Shown here piece by piece: positions 17,765 to 26,062 of a DNA stretch of 64,000 bases. Origin of the DNA: JAVJST01 sp965229715. GTDB lineage: Bacteria > Pseudomonadota > Alphaproteobacteria > Rhodospirillales > Casp-alpha2. The stretch covers positions 1,798,001-1,862,000 of the forward strand of contig CBDDJL010000002.1 of the NCBI GenBank assembly GCA_965229715.1. Direction: 5' to 3'. The translations under genes and the position numbers were made by a program. The first letter of the stretch is position 1; each line of letters opens with the position of its first letter. The notes under the pieces are model-generated. The model ran no database searches. It was not told where the DNA came from and worked only from the letters and a program-made list of their open reading frames with translations.

Positions 17765-19482
17765 TGGATCTCCTCCGGAAAGAACTTCATGACGCTCAGT
17801 ATCGGGTTCGGCGCGGCCTGGCCGAGACCGCAAATGGACGAGTCCATCATCACGGTCTTGAGCTCGTTCAGCAGGTCCGTGTTCCACGCTTCTTCTGACA
17901 TCAGCTTGACGGCCTTTTCGGTGCCGTTACGGCATGGCGTGCACTGGCCGCAGCTTTCGTCCTCGAAGAATCGAAGCAGGTTGAGCGCGACGTCGCGCAT
18001 GCTGTCCCGGTCGGACAGAACGACGACAGCGTGGCTGCCGACGAAGCAACCGACTTCGGCAAGCTCGCCGCCGAAGTCGAGAGCGATATCGCCCTTGTCG
18101 GCGGGCAGTATGCCGCCCGACGCGCCGCCCGGCAGGTACGCCTTGAACGTGTGGCCTTCCTGCATGCCGCCGCAGTAGTCGTCGATCAGTTCGTTGACGG
18201 TGGTGCCGGCGGGCGCCAGGACGACGCCCGGATTGTTGACCCGGCCGGAAACGGAATAGGAGCGGAAGCCCTTGTGTTCGCCCTTACCCTGTTCCGCGAA
18301 CCACGCCGCGCCCTTGCGCATGATGACGGGCACCCAGTAGACCGTCTCGACGTTGTGGGTCAGGGTGGGCAGGCCGAATAGGCCGCGCTCGGACGGGAAC
18401 GGCGGGCGATTGCGCGGCAGGCCGCGCTTGCCTTCGATGCTCTCGATCATCGCCGACTCCTCGCCGCAGATATAGGCGCCGGCGCCGCGGCGAACCTCAA
18501 GGCCGATGGTGCCGCTGAGGCCTTCTTTCTGGACGCGGGCGATCTCGGTTTCGAGGACCTCGATGATGCCCGGATACTCGTCGCGGATGTAGATGTAGAC
18601 GGTTTCGACTTCACAGGCCCAGGCGGCGATCAACGCGCCCTCGATGAACTGGTGCGGGTTGGTCTCCAGGTAGTGCCGGTCCTTGAAGGTGCCGGGCTCG
18701 CCCTCGTCGCCGTTGATGGCGAACAGACGGGGTTTCGACTGCTTGCGAACGATGTCCCATTTCAGGCCCGACGGAAAACCCGCGCCGCCGAGACCGCGAA
18801 GGCCCGAGTCTTTCATGGATTGGACCATCTGCTCTGCGTCGTGCTTGCCGTCGAAACACTCTTTCAAAAAGACGTATCCGCCGTCGGCGGCGTAGGCGTC
18901 GAAATCCGTGTACTCGGGATTGTGGGGATGCGTGTCGCGGGCTTCAGCGGCGGCAAGCAAAGACGCCGCATCGGCCTTGCAAATATGGTTGTGACCGACC
19001 TCGGCGACGGGCGCCTTGTCGCAACGGCCCATGCAGGGCGCCCGGACAATGCGGACATCGGCGCCGGCATCCTTCTCGAGTTCCGCCATCAGTTTCTGCG
19101 CGCCCATCATTTCGCAGGTCAGGCTGTCGCAGACGCGAATCGTTACGGCGGGTGGCGGCGTCTCGTTTTCGAGCACGATGTCGAAATGCGCATAGAACGA
19201 GGCAACTTCGTAGACTTCGGTCATCGAGAGCTTCATCTCGTCGGCCAACGCGGCAAGGTGCTGCGCGCCAAGGCAACCGAACTTGTCCTGCACGAGGTGC
19301 AGATACTCGATCAACAGGTCGCGACGCCGCGGGCGGTCGCCGAGCAGGCCGCGAATTTCGGACGCGGCCGACGAATCGATTTGGCGGCCTTTGTTGAAGA
19401 CCGGCGCCTTACGGCGGCCGGAGCCGGGATGGATGCGGCGCGGCGCGGCGCCCGATGCGGAGGAGTTATGCGTATCGCTCAT
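17761..19482 (-). CDS. fdsGB: Fused FdsG-FdsB (NuoE-NuoF-like) subunit of NAD-dependent formate dehydrogenase
   Basis: A 573-residue protein joining two subunits that are usually separate. Residues about 45-190 are NuoE/FdsG-like, with the thioredoxin-fold [2Fe-2S] ligands CDSLTC and CMGRC. Residues about 205-570 are NuoF/FdsB-like, with GLRGLGGAGFPSGLKW (NADH), GDEGEPGTFKDR (FMN) and the 4Fe-4S motif ESCGQCTPC plus a later Cys. It transfers electrons from FdsA to NAD+. A poorly conserved 40-residue N-terminal tail precedes the first domain. AAGGGA stands about 10 nt before the ATG. No fdsC or fdsD maturation genes adjoin this operon. Confidence 0.93.
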   Translation of the reverse strand: MSDTHNSSASGAAPRRIHPGSGRRKAPVFNKGRQIDSSAASEIRGLLGDRPRRRDLLIEYLHLVQDKFGCLGAQHLAALADEMKLSMTEVYEVASFYAHFDIVLENETPPPAVTIRVCDSLTCEMMGAQKLMAELEKDAGADVRIVRAPCMGRCDKAPVAEVGHNHICKADAASLLAAAEARDTHPHNPEYTDFDAYAADGGYVFLKECFDGKHDAEQMVQSMKDSGLRGLGGAGFPSGLKWDIVRKQSKPRLFAINGDEGEPGTFKDRHYLETNPHQFIEGALIAAWACEVETVYIYIRDEYPGIIEVLETEIARVQKEGLSGTIGLEVRRGAGAYICGEESAMIESIEGKRGLPRNRPPFPSERGLFGLPTLTHNVETVYWVPVIMRKGAAWFAEQGKGEHKGFRSYSVSGRVNNPGVVLAPAGTTVNELIDDYCGGMQEGHTFKAYLPGGASGGILPADKGDIALDFGGELAEVGCFVGSHAVVVLSDRDSMRDVALNLLRFFEDESCGQCTPCRNGTEKAVKLMSEEAWNTDLLNELKTVMMDSSICGLGQAAPNPILSVMKFFPEEIQ

Positions 19483-19688
19483 CGTCTGTTTCGTCCCTTC
19501 AATCGGCTCCTAGTTCGCTGCGGCGGACCGGTGGCGCCGACCGTTCTGATCGCGACTTCAGGGGCGTGTTGTACCCCCGATTCCGGTGATCGTAAAACGG
19601 TCGATAACGGCGTTTCATTGTTCCTAAACCCAATGCCGTCGGAAAATACCGCAATCTGCGACAGTCAGTGTTCCCAGCGCGCCGCGCC

Positions 19689-19718
19689 CGCCGGGCGTCA
19701 TGCCATGCCCGGCGTTTT
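19689..19718 (+). terminator. GC hairpin followed by TTTT
   Basis: CGCCGGGC (19689-19696) pairs with GCCCGGCG (19707-19714) around a 10-nt loop, followed by TTTT. It has the form of an intrinsic terminator on the + strand, but no + strand gene ends just upstream, so a leader attenuator or a stop for an unannotated short RNA is possible. Confidence 0.45.
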
Positions 19719-19726
19719 CTGGGTTC

Positions 19727-19736
19727 TGGTACACCA
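19727..19736. promoter_or_regulatory. Operator-like site upstream of gntR
   Basis: TGGTACACCA differs at one base from the perfect palindrome TGGTATACCA seen before tctC and oxc. It lies 105 bp before the gntR start, consistent with autoregulation by this FCD-type regulator. Confidence 0.5.
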
Positions 19737-19840
19737 TTAATGGACAAGTGTGTGCGGGGTGGACTACAAAAGATCATACCGATCGTCGCCGAAGGGGCCT
19801 GGCACGGTGTACCGACCGCTCGGGGGGGCGGAGACCCGTC

Positions 19841-20530
19841 ATGAACGATGTCATGCTGAACGTCGAACCGATCGCGGAAAACTTCAGTCTGAAAGATCGT
19901 ATTTACGATCAACTGAAGGCCGCGATCACGGCGACCAATATCTATCAGGAAGACGCCAACCTGCGACTTGACGAACGCCAACTCGCGGATCAGCTGGCGA
20001 CCAGCCGCACGCCGATCCGAGAGGCGTTGGCACGCCTCGAACAGGAAGGCCTCGTTCGCATCGTTCCCCGCAAGGGCGTCTACATCGTGCGCAAGACCAA
20101 AGCCGAAATCATCGAGATGATTCATGTCTGGGCGGCGCTGGAGAGCATGGCTGCGCGCCTTGCCGCCGAACGCGCCAGCAATGCCGAGATCGCGGCGTTG
20201 CGCGATGACCTCAACGATTTTACGGACGGCGAGGTATTGTCGCATATCGACGAATACTCGGAAGCCAATATTCACTTCCATCTCGCGATCATTGATATGG
20301 CGCACAGTCCGCTGTTGCGGAAAATGGCGGAAAATCTGTTCGTCCACATCCGTGGTATTCGCGCCAAGACCATCGGCGACGCGGACCGCGCGACCCGGTC
20401 TGTTATCGACCACGGCCATATCGTCGAGGCGTTGGAACATCGCGACGCCGATCTCGCCGAACGACGGGTCCGTGAGCACGCACTCGATCTCGCCGAGCAC
20501 GTCGACGAGAACGTGACCTTTTTGGTCTGA
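19841..20530 (+). CDS. GntR family transcriptional regulator, FCD subfamily
   Basis: A 229-residue regulator. The N-terminal winged helix (about 15-80) shows the GntR pattern LRLDERQLADQLATSRTPIREALARLEQEGLV followed by the wing PRKGVYIV. The all-helical FCD effector domain (about 85-220) contains the metal/ligand His residues in IHFHLAI and HGHIVEAL. FCD regulators usually sense small carboxylates and repress catabolic operons. It lies between the formate dehydrogenase operon and the transporter/oxalate genes. TGGTATACCA-like palindromes flank these, so it is the best candidate regulator of oxalate use. The ATG at 19841 is chosen because the domain starts soon after; a longer upstream frame is probably non-coding. 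Confidence 0.88.
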   Translation: MNDVMLNVEPIAENFSLKDRIYDQLKAAITATNIYQEDANLRLDERQLADQLATSRTPIREALARLEQEGLVRIVPRKGVYIVRKTKAEIIEMIHVWAALESMAARLAAERASNAEIAALRDDLNDFTDGEVLSHIDEYSEANIHFHLAIIDMAHSPLLRKMAENLFVHIRGIRAKTIGDADRATRSVIDHGHIVEALEHRDADLAERRVREHALDLAEHVDENVTFLV

Positions 20531-20612
20531 TCGAATGCTCCTGCTGAAGGCCGGTGACGGCATTCTGAATTTCCCTGTTGAGATTCGAATTGGTTAGTGG
20601 CAGTATAAGCAT

Positions 20613-20622
20613 TGGTATACCA
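20613..20622. promoter_or_regulatory. Operator-like palindrome upstream of tctC
   Basis: A perfect 10-bp palindrome TGGTATACCA just after a TATAAG (-10-like) sequence at 20604-20609, 180 bp before tctC. Identical to the site before oxc. Confidence 0.6.
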
Positions 20623-20801
20623 CATGCCAATAGGAGTAGGGGGACGTCACTCTGTCGTGTGAAGTGGACCGTTTTAGGGCCATTCGGCCTATGGCCACCA
20701 ATCGCGATCATCCCTAAGATCAACGTGACAAACCGTGCGACAATAATGTCGCCAAGGATCCATGAAGAGATCCGGAAAAGGTGGACAATTGGGAGACACC
20801 G

Positions 20802-21812
20802 ATGAAACTCACGAAACGACTCTTTGGTTACAGCCTGTCGGTTCTCGCCGGCATCGGCCTGACCTTTGCCGCGACCGTGAAAGATGCGGCCGCGGACGCC
20901 GACTGGTCGCCGAAAAAGCCTGTCGAGATGATCATCATGGCCGGCACCGGTGGCGGCGCCGACCAGATCGCTCGTCTGCTGCAGGGCCTGATTCAGCAAA
21001 AGGACCTGTCGCCGCGCCCGTTCATTCCGATCAACAAGCCGGGCGGCTCCGGCGCCGAAGCGCTGCGTTACCTGAAGGGCAAAAGCGGCGACGACCATGT
21101 CGTCATGGTCACGCTGAACAGCTTCTACACGACGCCGATCATCCAGTCGGATCTCGGTGTCGATATCACCGAGTTCACGCCGATCGGCCGTATGGCGCTC
21201 GATACGTTCGCGCTGTGGGTGCATGCCGATTCCGACGTGCAAACGCTCGACGATTGGGTCGCGTCCGTGAAATCGGCCGATGCCTATCAGGTCGGCGGCA
21301 CCGGCAAGGGGCAGGAAGATTCCATTCTGTTCGCCATGCTGGGCGCTGAGTTCGGCCTCAATAACATCACCTACATTCCGTTCCCGGGCGGCGGTACGGT
21401 TGCCAAAAATCTCGTTGGCAAGCACATCACCGCAACCGTGAACAACCCGGCGGAGCAGAACGAGTTCTGGCGTGCAGGCAAGAGCAAACCCATCGTTCAG
21501 TTCACGAAGGAGCGCATGGAACTGTTCCCGGATCAGCCGACCGCGGTCGAGCTGGGGCACGACATCGTCTACTTCATGCAGCGCTCCTACAACGGCCCTC
21601 CGGGCATGTCGAAGGAAGCGCAGGACTGGTACATCGACCTGTTCAAGACGCTCTACTTCTCTGACGAGTGGCAGCAGTTCTGCGTCGATGACGGTCTGTT
21701 CTGCGACGAATGGCTCGCCGGCGATGATCTCGGCGCATTCCATGCCGAACAACTTGCGCGTCACAAGGCGCTGATCGAAAAGGTGGGGGCGAAAGCCATC
21801 ACCGGCGAGTAA
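20802..21812 (+). CDS. tctC: Tripartite tricarboxylate transporter periplasmic binding protein (TctC family)
   Basis: A 336-residue extracytoplasmic binding protein with an N-terminal signal peptide (about 1-30, ending ...AAADA). The family pattern is present: PVEMIIMAGTGGGADQIAR at the first strand, INKPGGSGAEAL, and IPFPGGGTVAKNLVGKHI in the second lobe. TctC proteins capture carboxylates in the periplasm for the TctAB membrane complex. Being next to oxc/frc and behind the shared operator, oxalate (or a related dicarboxylate) is the inferred ligand. The ATG at 20802 has GGGAG upstream; the in-frame ATG 7 codons earlier is less likely. Confidence 0.9.
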   Translation: MKLTKRLFGYSLSVLAGIGLTFAATVKDAAADADWSPKKPVEMIIMAGTGGGADQIARLLQGLIQQKDLSPRPFIPINKPGGSGAEALRYLKGKSGDDHVVMVTLNSFYTTPIIQSDLGVDITEFTPIGRMALDTFALWVHADSDVQTLDDWVASVKSADAYQVGGTGKGQEDSILFAMLGAEFGLNNITYIPFPGGGTVAKNLVGKHITATVNNPAEQNEFWRAGKSKPIVQFTKERMELFPDQPTAVELGHDIVYFMQRSYNGPPGMSKEAQDWYIDLFKTLYFSDEWQQFCVDDGLFCDEWLAGDDLGAFHAEQLARHKALIEKVGAKAITGE

Positions 21813-21829
21813 TCGCCAACAGCAGAGTA

Positions 21830-21887
21830 TGCAGGGACGCTCGCGGGCTTCTCTGGAACGACCTTACGGGCGTCCCTGCAATTTTTT
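21830..21887 (+). terminator. Intercistronic terminator/attenuator after tctC
   Basis: An 11-bp perfect stem, TGCAGGGACGC (21830-21840) with GCGTCCCTGCA (21870-21880), followed by TTTTTT (21882-21887). It lies between tctC and tctB, so partial termination would give more binding protein than membrane subunits. Confidence 0.75.
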
Positions 21888-21990
21888 GACGATTCGATTT
21901 CCTTTGACGCCGTAACCAACGGTGAACCGGTTCTTGCACCCTGATTTCAGGTATGCGCCGGATCCCGCGACGACCCGAGGAGTGCACGTC

Positions 21991-22494
21991 ATGACGGTGC
22001 GAACTGCCGAACTCCTGATGGCGATTTTTCTGGCCCTCAGCTCGATCGGCCTGATGGTTAAGAGTGCCGAGCTGTCGATCGGTTGGGTCGCAGGTTCGGG
22101 CCCCGGTTCCGGTGCCTGGCCGTTCTGGCTATCCGCGGGCATGCTGGTTTGCTGCCTGATCACGATCGTCCGCTGGTTTCGCGGCGTGACACCGGAGTCT
22201 CGAAACACCGATATTTTCATGAGCAAGACGGCGGTTTACGTCTGCGGTGTTACGGTCGCGGCGCTGGTCGTGTTGATGATCGCGGCCCACACCATCGGTC
22301 TTTACTTCGGTCTGTTGTTGTTCCTGGCCTTCTATCTGCGTGTCATGGGCGGACACACTTATCTGCTGACCGGAATCCTCTCGATTGCCGTCCCGATTGT
22401 TGTGTTCGTTTTTTTCGAATGGGCCCTGAACATTCCGATCCCGAAAGGCATCTCGGAACCGATGTTCTACCCGATCTACGACCTCATCTACTAA
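21991..22494 (+). CDS. tctB: Tripartite tricarboxylate transporter small membrane subunit (TctB family)
   Basis: A 167-residue membrane protein with four hydrophobic helices, as expected for TctB. The N-terminal helix (AELLMAIFLALSSIGLMV) is followed by the loop motif SGPGSGAWPFW, conserved in this family. GAGGAG lies 8 nt before the ATG. It acts with TctA in the inner membrane, taking substrate from TctC. Confidence 0.88.
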   Translation: MTVRTAELLMAIFLALSSIGLMVKSAELSIGWVAGSGPGSGAWPFWLSAGMLVCCLITIVRWFRGVTPESRNTDIFMSKTAVYVCGVTVAALVVLMIAAHTIGLYFGLLLFLAFYLRVMGGHTYLLTGILSIAVPIVVFVFFEWALNIPIPKGISEPMFYPIYDLIY

Positions 22495-22518
22495 ACCGGC
22501 GGAAAGGGAAACAGTACG

Positions 22519-24048
22519 ATGGAAACAGTCCTTGTTCCGCTTATGAGCGGTCTGATTGCCGCTTTCGAGCCGCTCAACCTCCTGATGCTGGTTATCGGTT
22601 GCACGCTCGGTTTATTCGTTGGCGCGCTGCCGGGACTTGGCTCGGTCAACGGCGTCGCGATCCTCCTGCCCGTGACATTTCTTGTCCCGCCGACATCCGC
22701 GATTATCTTTCTCGCGGCGATCTACTACGGCGCCATGTATGGTGGTGCGGTCAGTTCCATTACGCTGGGTATACCTGGCGCATCGACGGCAGTGGCGACC
22801 GTTTTCGACGGCCGCCCGCTAGCCGTTGCCGGCAAGGCCGATCAGGCGATGATCGTCGCCGCGATGGCGTCTTTCGTCGGCGGCACGGTCTCGGTCATGC
22901 TGTTCACCGGTTTCGCGCCGCCGCTCGCCGAGTTCGCACTCAAGTTCGGTCCGCCGGAAGAGTTCGCTCTGATGGTGCTGGCGTTTGCGACGTTCATCGG
23001 GCTCGGCGGTGACGATATCCCGAAGACGATCTTCTCGATTCTCATCGGTTTCGTGCTGGCAACCATCGGTCTCGACATCATTTCGGGTAATCCGCGGCTG
23101 ATCTTCTTCGATATCGACGGCTTCTTCCACGGCATCAACTTCCTGGTGCTCGCCATCGGCATCTACGGCATCGGCGAGATTCTGTGGACCCTCGAACTGA
23201 CCGAGGGCGATGTCATGGTACACAAGGTCAAAAGTTCGTTCGGCGCCATGATGCGCGGTCTGCTCAAGGTGAAGGAATATATCTCCACTGCCATCATGGG
23301 CAGTTTCCTCGGCTTCTTCGTCGGCACTCTGCCGGCTGCCGGGGCGACGCCCGGTTCGCTGATGGCGTATGGACTTGCCAAGACCTTCTCGAAGGATGGC
23401 GAAACCTTCGGCAAGGGCAATATCAAGGGGGTCGCGGCGCCGGAATCGGCCAACAATGCGGCATCGACCGGTTCCATGCTGCCGATGCTGACCCTCGGTA
23501 TTCCGGGGTCGCCGACGACGGCGATCCTGCTTGGCGGCATGATCATCTGGGGCCTGCGGCCGGGGCCGCTGTTGTTTGTCGAGCACCCGGATTTCGTCTG
23601 GGGTCTGATCGGCAGCCTCTATATCGCCAACCTGTTCACCCTGATCATCAACATCGCCATGATCCCGATTTTTGCCCGGGTCCTGACCATCAAGTTCACC
23701 ATCCTGGCGCCGTTGATCTTCGTGCTCTGCATCGTCGGCGGTTACGCACCGACGCAGACCCTTCACGATGTCTGGCTGATGATCCTATTCGGCGCCATGG
23801 CCTACTTGCTGCGCAAGCTGAACTATCCGGTGGCGCCGGCGGTGCTCGCCATCGTTCTCGGGCCGCTTGCCGAAGCGTCGTTCCGCCAGTCGATCCTGGC
23901 CTCGCAAGGCGACGTCACAGTTTTCGTGACGCGGCCGATCTCCGGCCTGATCATTCTTGCGGCGGTGGGCCTGATCCTGTTGCCGGTCTTCAAGATGATG
24001 CGTGCCCGCATGAAGGGTGATAAGGCGCCTGAGGGAGGCGATTTGTAA
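22519..24048 (+). CDS. tctA: Tripartite tricarboxylate transporter large membrane subunit (TctA family)
   Basis: A 509-residue polytopic protein with about twelve helices. Family signatures are visible: GALPGLGSVNGVAILLP in the first repeat and its counterpart GTLPAAGATPGSLMAYG in the second, plus KGVAAPESANNAASTG and TLGIPGSPTTAILLGG. It forms the ion-coupled permease of the transporter. It starts 24 bp after tctB and ends 119 bp before oxc, with the second perfect operator in that gap. Confidence 0.95.
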   Translation: METVLVPLMSGLIAAFEPLNLLMLVIGCTLGLFVGALPGLGSVNGVAILLPVTFLVPPTSAIIFLAAIYYGAMYGGAVSSITLGIPGASTAVATVFDGRPLAVAGKADQAMIVAAMASFVGGTVSVMLFTGFAPPLAEFALKFGPPEEFALMVLAFATFIGLGGDDIPKTIFSILIGFVLATIGLDIISGNPRLIFFDIDGFFHGINFLVLAIGIYGIGEILWTLELTEGDVMVHKVKSSFGAMMRGLLKVKEYISTAIMGSFLGFFVGTLPAAGATPGSLMAYGLAKTFSKDGETFGKGNIKGVAAPESANNAASTGSMLPMLTLGIPGSPTTAILLGGMIIWGLRPGPLLFVEHPDFVWGLIGSLYIANLFTLIINIAMIPIFARVLTIKFTILAPLIFVLCIVGGYAPTQTLHDVWLMILFGAMAYLLRKLNYPVAPAVLAIVLGPLAEASFRQSILASQGDVTVFVTRPISGLIILAAVGLILLPVFKMMRARMKGDKAPEGGDL

Positions 24049-24094
24049 GGGAAACGATGGATAACGCTGGCAACGGTTCATCTTGTCTGGTATG

Positions 24095-24104
24095 TGGTAT
24101 ACCA
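24095..24104. promoter_or_regulatory. Operator-like palindrome upstream of oxc
   Basis: TGGTATACCA, extended by G and C to the 12-bp palindrome 24094-24105, lies 63 bp before the oxc start. A TTGTCT at 24083-24088 could be the -35 of a promoter whose spacer the operator occupies. Confidence 0.62.
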
Positions 24105-24124
24105 CAGATTTGATAGCCCAACGA

Positions 24125-24143
24125 AAACGGCCTTGAGCCGTTT
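24125..24143 (+). other. Leader hairpin before oxc
   Basis: AAACGGC and GCCGTTT form a 7-bp stem with a 5-nt loop in the presumed 5' leader of oxc. No T-run follows. Function unknown; it may protect or attenuate the transcript. Confidence 0.35.
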
Positions 24144-24166
24144 CGAAGACAGCAAGGATAGCGATT

Positions 24167-25921
24167 ATGGGTAGTGCAGCCTCTTCATCAGCCTCGGGAA
24201 ACGTCGTTTCCATGGAGCAATCGCAGGGCGCATTGACGGATGGGTTTCATCTCATCATCGACGCCCTGAAACTGAACGACATCAACACGATCTACAATGT
24301 GCCGGGCATCCCGATCACCGACCTCGGGCGTTACATGCAGGCTGCGGACATGCGGGTGCTCTCGTTCCGTCACGAACAACATGCCGGATACGCGGCGGCG
24401 ATTGCCGGTTTTCTGACGAAAAAGCCGGGCGTTTGCTTGACCGTTTCCGCCCCTGGTTTTCTGAATGGCCTGACCGCCTTGGCTCACGCGACGACCAACT
24501 GCTACCCGATGATCCTGATGAGCGGTTCGTCGGAGCGCGAGATCGTCGATCTGCAACAGGGCGATTACGAGGAGATGGACCAGCTCGCCGTCGCCAAGCC
24601 GCTATGCAAGGCTGCGTACCGGATTACCTACGCCGAGGATATCGGCATCGGTATTGCGCGTGCCATACGGGCAGCTGTTTCGGGCCGCCCGGGCGGCGTG
24701 TATCTGGATCTTCCGGCGGCGCTCCTCGGGCAAACCATGGATGCCGACAAGGGTGCCAAATCGCTGGTCAAGGTCGTCGACCCTGCGCCCGCGCAGATTC
24801 CTTCCGATACCGCCGTCGCGCGGGCAATTGAGGTCCTGAAAGACGCGAAGCGACCGCTGATCATTCTCGGCAAGGGTGCAGCCTATGCGCAGGCCGACGA
24901 AACGATCCGCGCGTTTGTCGAAAAGAGCGGTATCCCGTTCCTGCCGATGAGCATGGCCAAGGGCCTGTTGCCCGACGTTCATGACCTGTGCGCCGCACCG
25001 GCGCGCTCGCTGGTGCTCAAGGACTCGGATGCGGTAGTGCTGATCGGCGCGCGTCTCAACTGGCTGTTGTCGCACGGCAAGGGCAAAGGTTGGGGCGAGA
25101 CGCCCAAGAAGTTCGTCCATATCGACATCGATCCGAAGGAAATGGACAGCAATGTCGAGATCGCCGCACCGCTGGTCGGCGACATCGGTTCCTGTGTCGC
25201 CGCACTGAACGCGGCGATGGGCGAAGACTGGTCGCCGCCACCCGCCGACTGGACCGAAGCGATCAAGGCCAAGAAGGACGCCAACATCGAAAAGATGTTG
25301 CCGAAGCTCCAGAACAACAATGTGCCGATGGACTTTCACGGTGCGCTCGGCACGCTTCGGCGCATTATCGAGGAGCGGCCCGAGACCATTCTCGTCAATG
25401 AGGGCGCCAATACACTCGATTTCGCGCGCAGCGTCATAAATATCTCGAAGCCGCGCAAACGGCTCGATGTCGGCACCTGGGGCGTGATGGGGATCGGCAT
25501 GGGACAAGCGATCGCTGCCGCCGTCGAAACCGGGCATCCGGTGCTCGCCGTCGAGGGCGATAGCGCGTTCGGCTTTTCTGGCATGGAGATAGAAACCGTT
25601 TGCCGATACAACCTGCCGATCTGCATCGTCGTCTTCAACAACGGCGGTATCTATCGCGGCACGGATGAAAACCCGGCGGGCGACGATGTCGCGACCACGG
25701 TTTTCGTCAAGGACGCACGTTACGACAGGATGATGGAAGCTTTCGGCGGTGTCGGCAAATACGTCACGTCGCCCGACGAACTGACGCAGGCGGTCAACGA
25801 GGCGCTCGAGTCCGGACGCCCGACCCTGGTCAACGCGGCAATCGATCCGGCCGCCGGAACCGAGAGTGGCCGGATCGGCAATCTCAACCCGCAGAGCGTC
25901 GTCGCGGGCGCGAAGAAGTAG
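24167..25921 (+). CDS. oxc: Oxalyl-CoA decarboxylase
   Basis: A thiamine-diphosphate enzyme of 584 residues that decarboxylates oxalyl-CoA to formyl-CoA. The sequence follows the Oxalobacter formigenes enzyme closely as recalled: LTDGFH at the N-terminus, SFRHEQHAGYAA with the ThDP-activating Glu70, KPGVCLTVSAPGFLNG, GSSEREIVDLQQGDYEEMDQ and the C-terminal EGDSAFGFSGME...NNGGIYRG (Mg-ThDP motif). This stretch of identity makes acetolactate synthase or other ThDP enzymes unlikely. AAGGA stands about 9 nt before the ATG. The first 20 residues (Ser/Ala-rich) are additional; Met16 is an alternative start. It works with frc, which follows. Confidence 0.96.
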   Translation: MGSAASSSASGNVVSMEQSQGALTDGFHLIIDALKLNDINTIYNVPGIPITDLGRYMQAADMRVLSFRHEQHAGYAAAIAGFLTKKPGVCLTVSAPGFLNGLTALAHATTNCYPMILMSGSSEREIVDLQQGDYEEMDQLAVAKPLCKAAYRITYAEDIGIGIARAIRAAVSGRPGGVYLDLPAALLGQTMDADKGAKSLVKVVDPAPAQIPSDTAVARAIEVLKDAKRPLIILGKGAAYAQADETIRAFVEKSGIPFLPMSMAKGLLPDVHDLCAAPARSLVLKDSDAVVLIGARLNWLLSHGKGKGWGETPKKFVHIDIDPKEMDSNVEIAAPLVGDIGSCVAALNAAMGEDWSPPPADWTEAIKAKKDANIEKMLPKLQNNNVPMDFHGALGTLRRIIEERPETILVNEGANTLDFARSVINISKPRKRLDVGTWGVMGIGMGQAIAAAVETGHPVLAVEGDSAFGFSGMEIETVCRYNLPICIVVFNNGGIYRGTDENPAGDDVATTVFVKDARYDRMMEAFGGVGKYVTSPDELTQAVNEALESGRPTLVNAAIDPAAGTESGRIGNLNPQSVVAGAKK

Positions 25922-26062
25922 GGAGACGGACCATCGGTCTCACCGTATTCGGGACCGGCGAGCGGAGAGTCGTTTTTCCCCCTGTGAAACGTCATACTCA
26001 TGGCGTTCGCTGGTTCCGAACCCGATCGAAGCCCAGGCGAATGGAATAAAAAGAGGCCCACA

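Larger units (their letters stand above)
19483..19840. promoter_or_regulatory. Divergent control region fdsGB / gntR
   Basis: A 358-bp gap with no convincing gene. It holds a terminator-like hairpin at 19689-19718 and the near-palindrome TGGTACACCA at 19727-19736, and presumably the promoters of both the fds operon and gntR. Confidence 0.6.

Noticed and set aside
24167..25921. Acetolactate synthase or other ThDP enzyme for the oxc gene
   Set aside because: The match to oxalyl-CoA decarboxylase extends through all motifs, and frc is next to it.
25925..25943. Hairpin GAGAC...GTCTC between oxc and frc as a terminator
   Set aside because: Only five pairs and no T-run; too weak to support a terminator.
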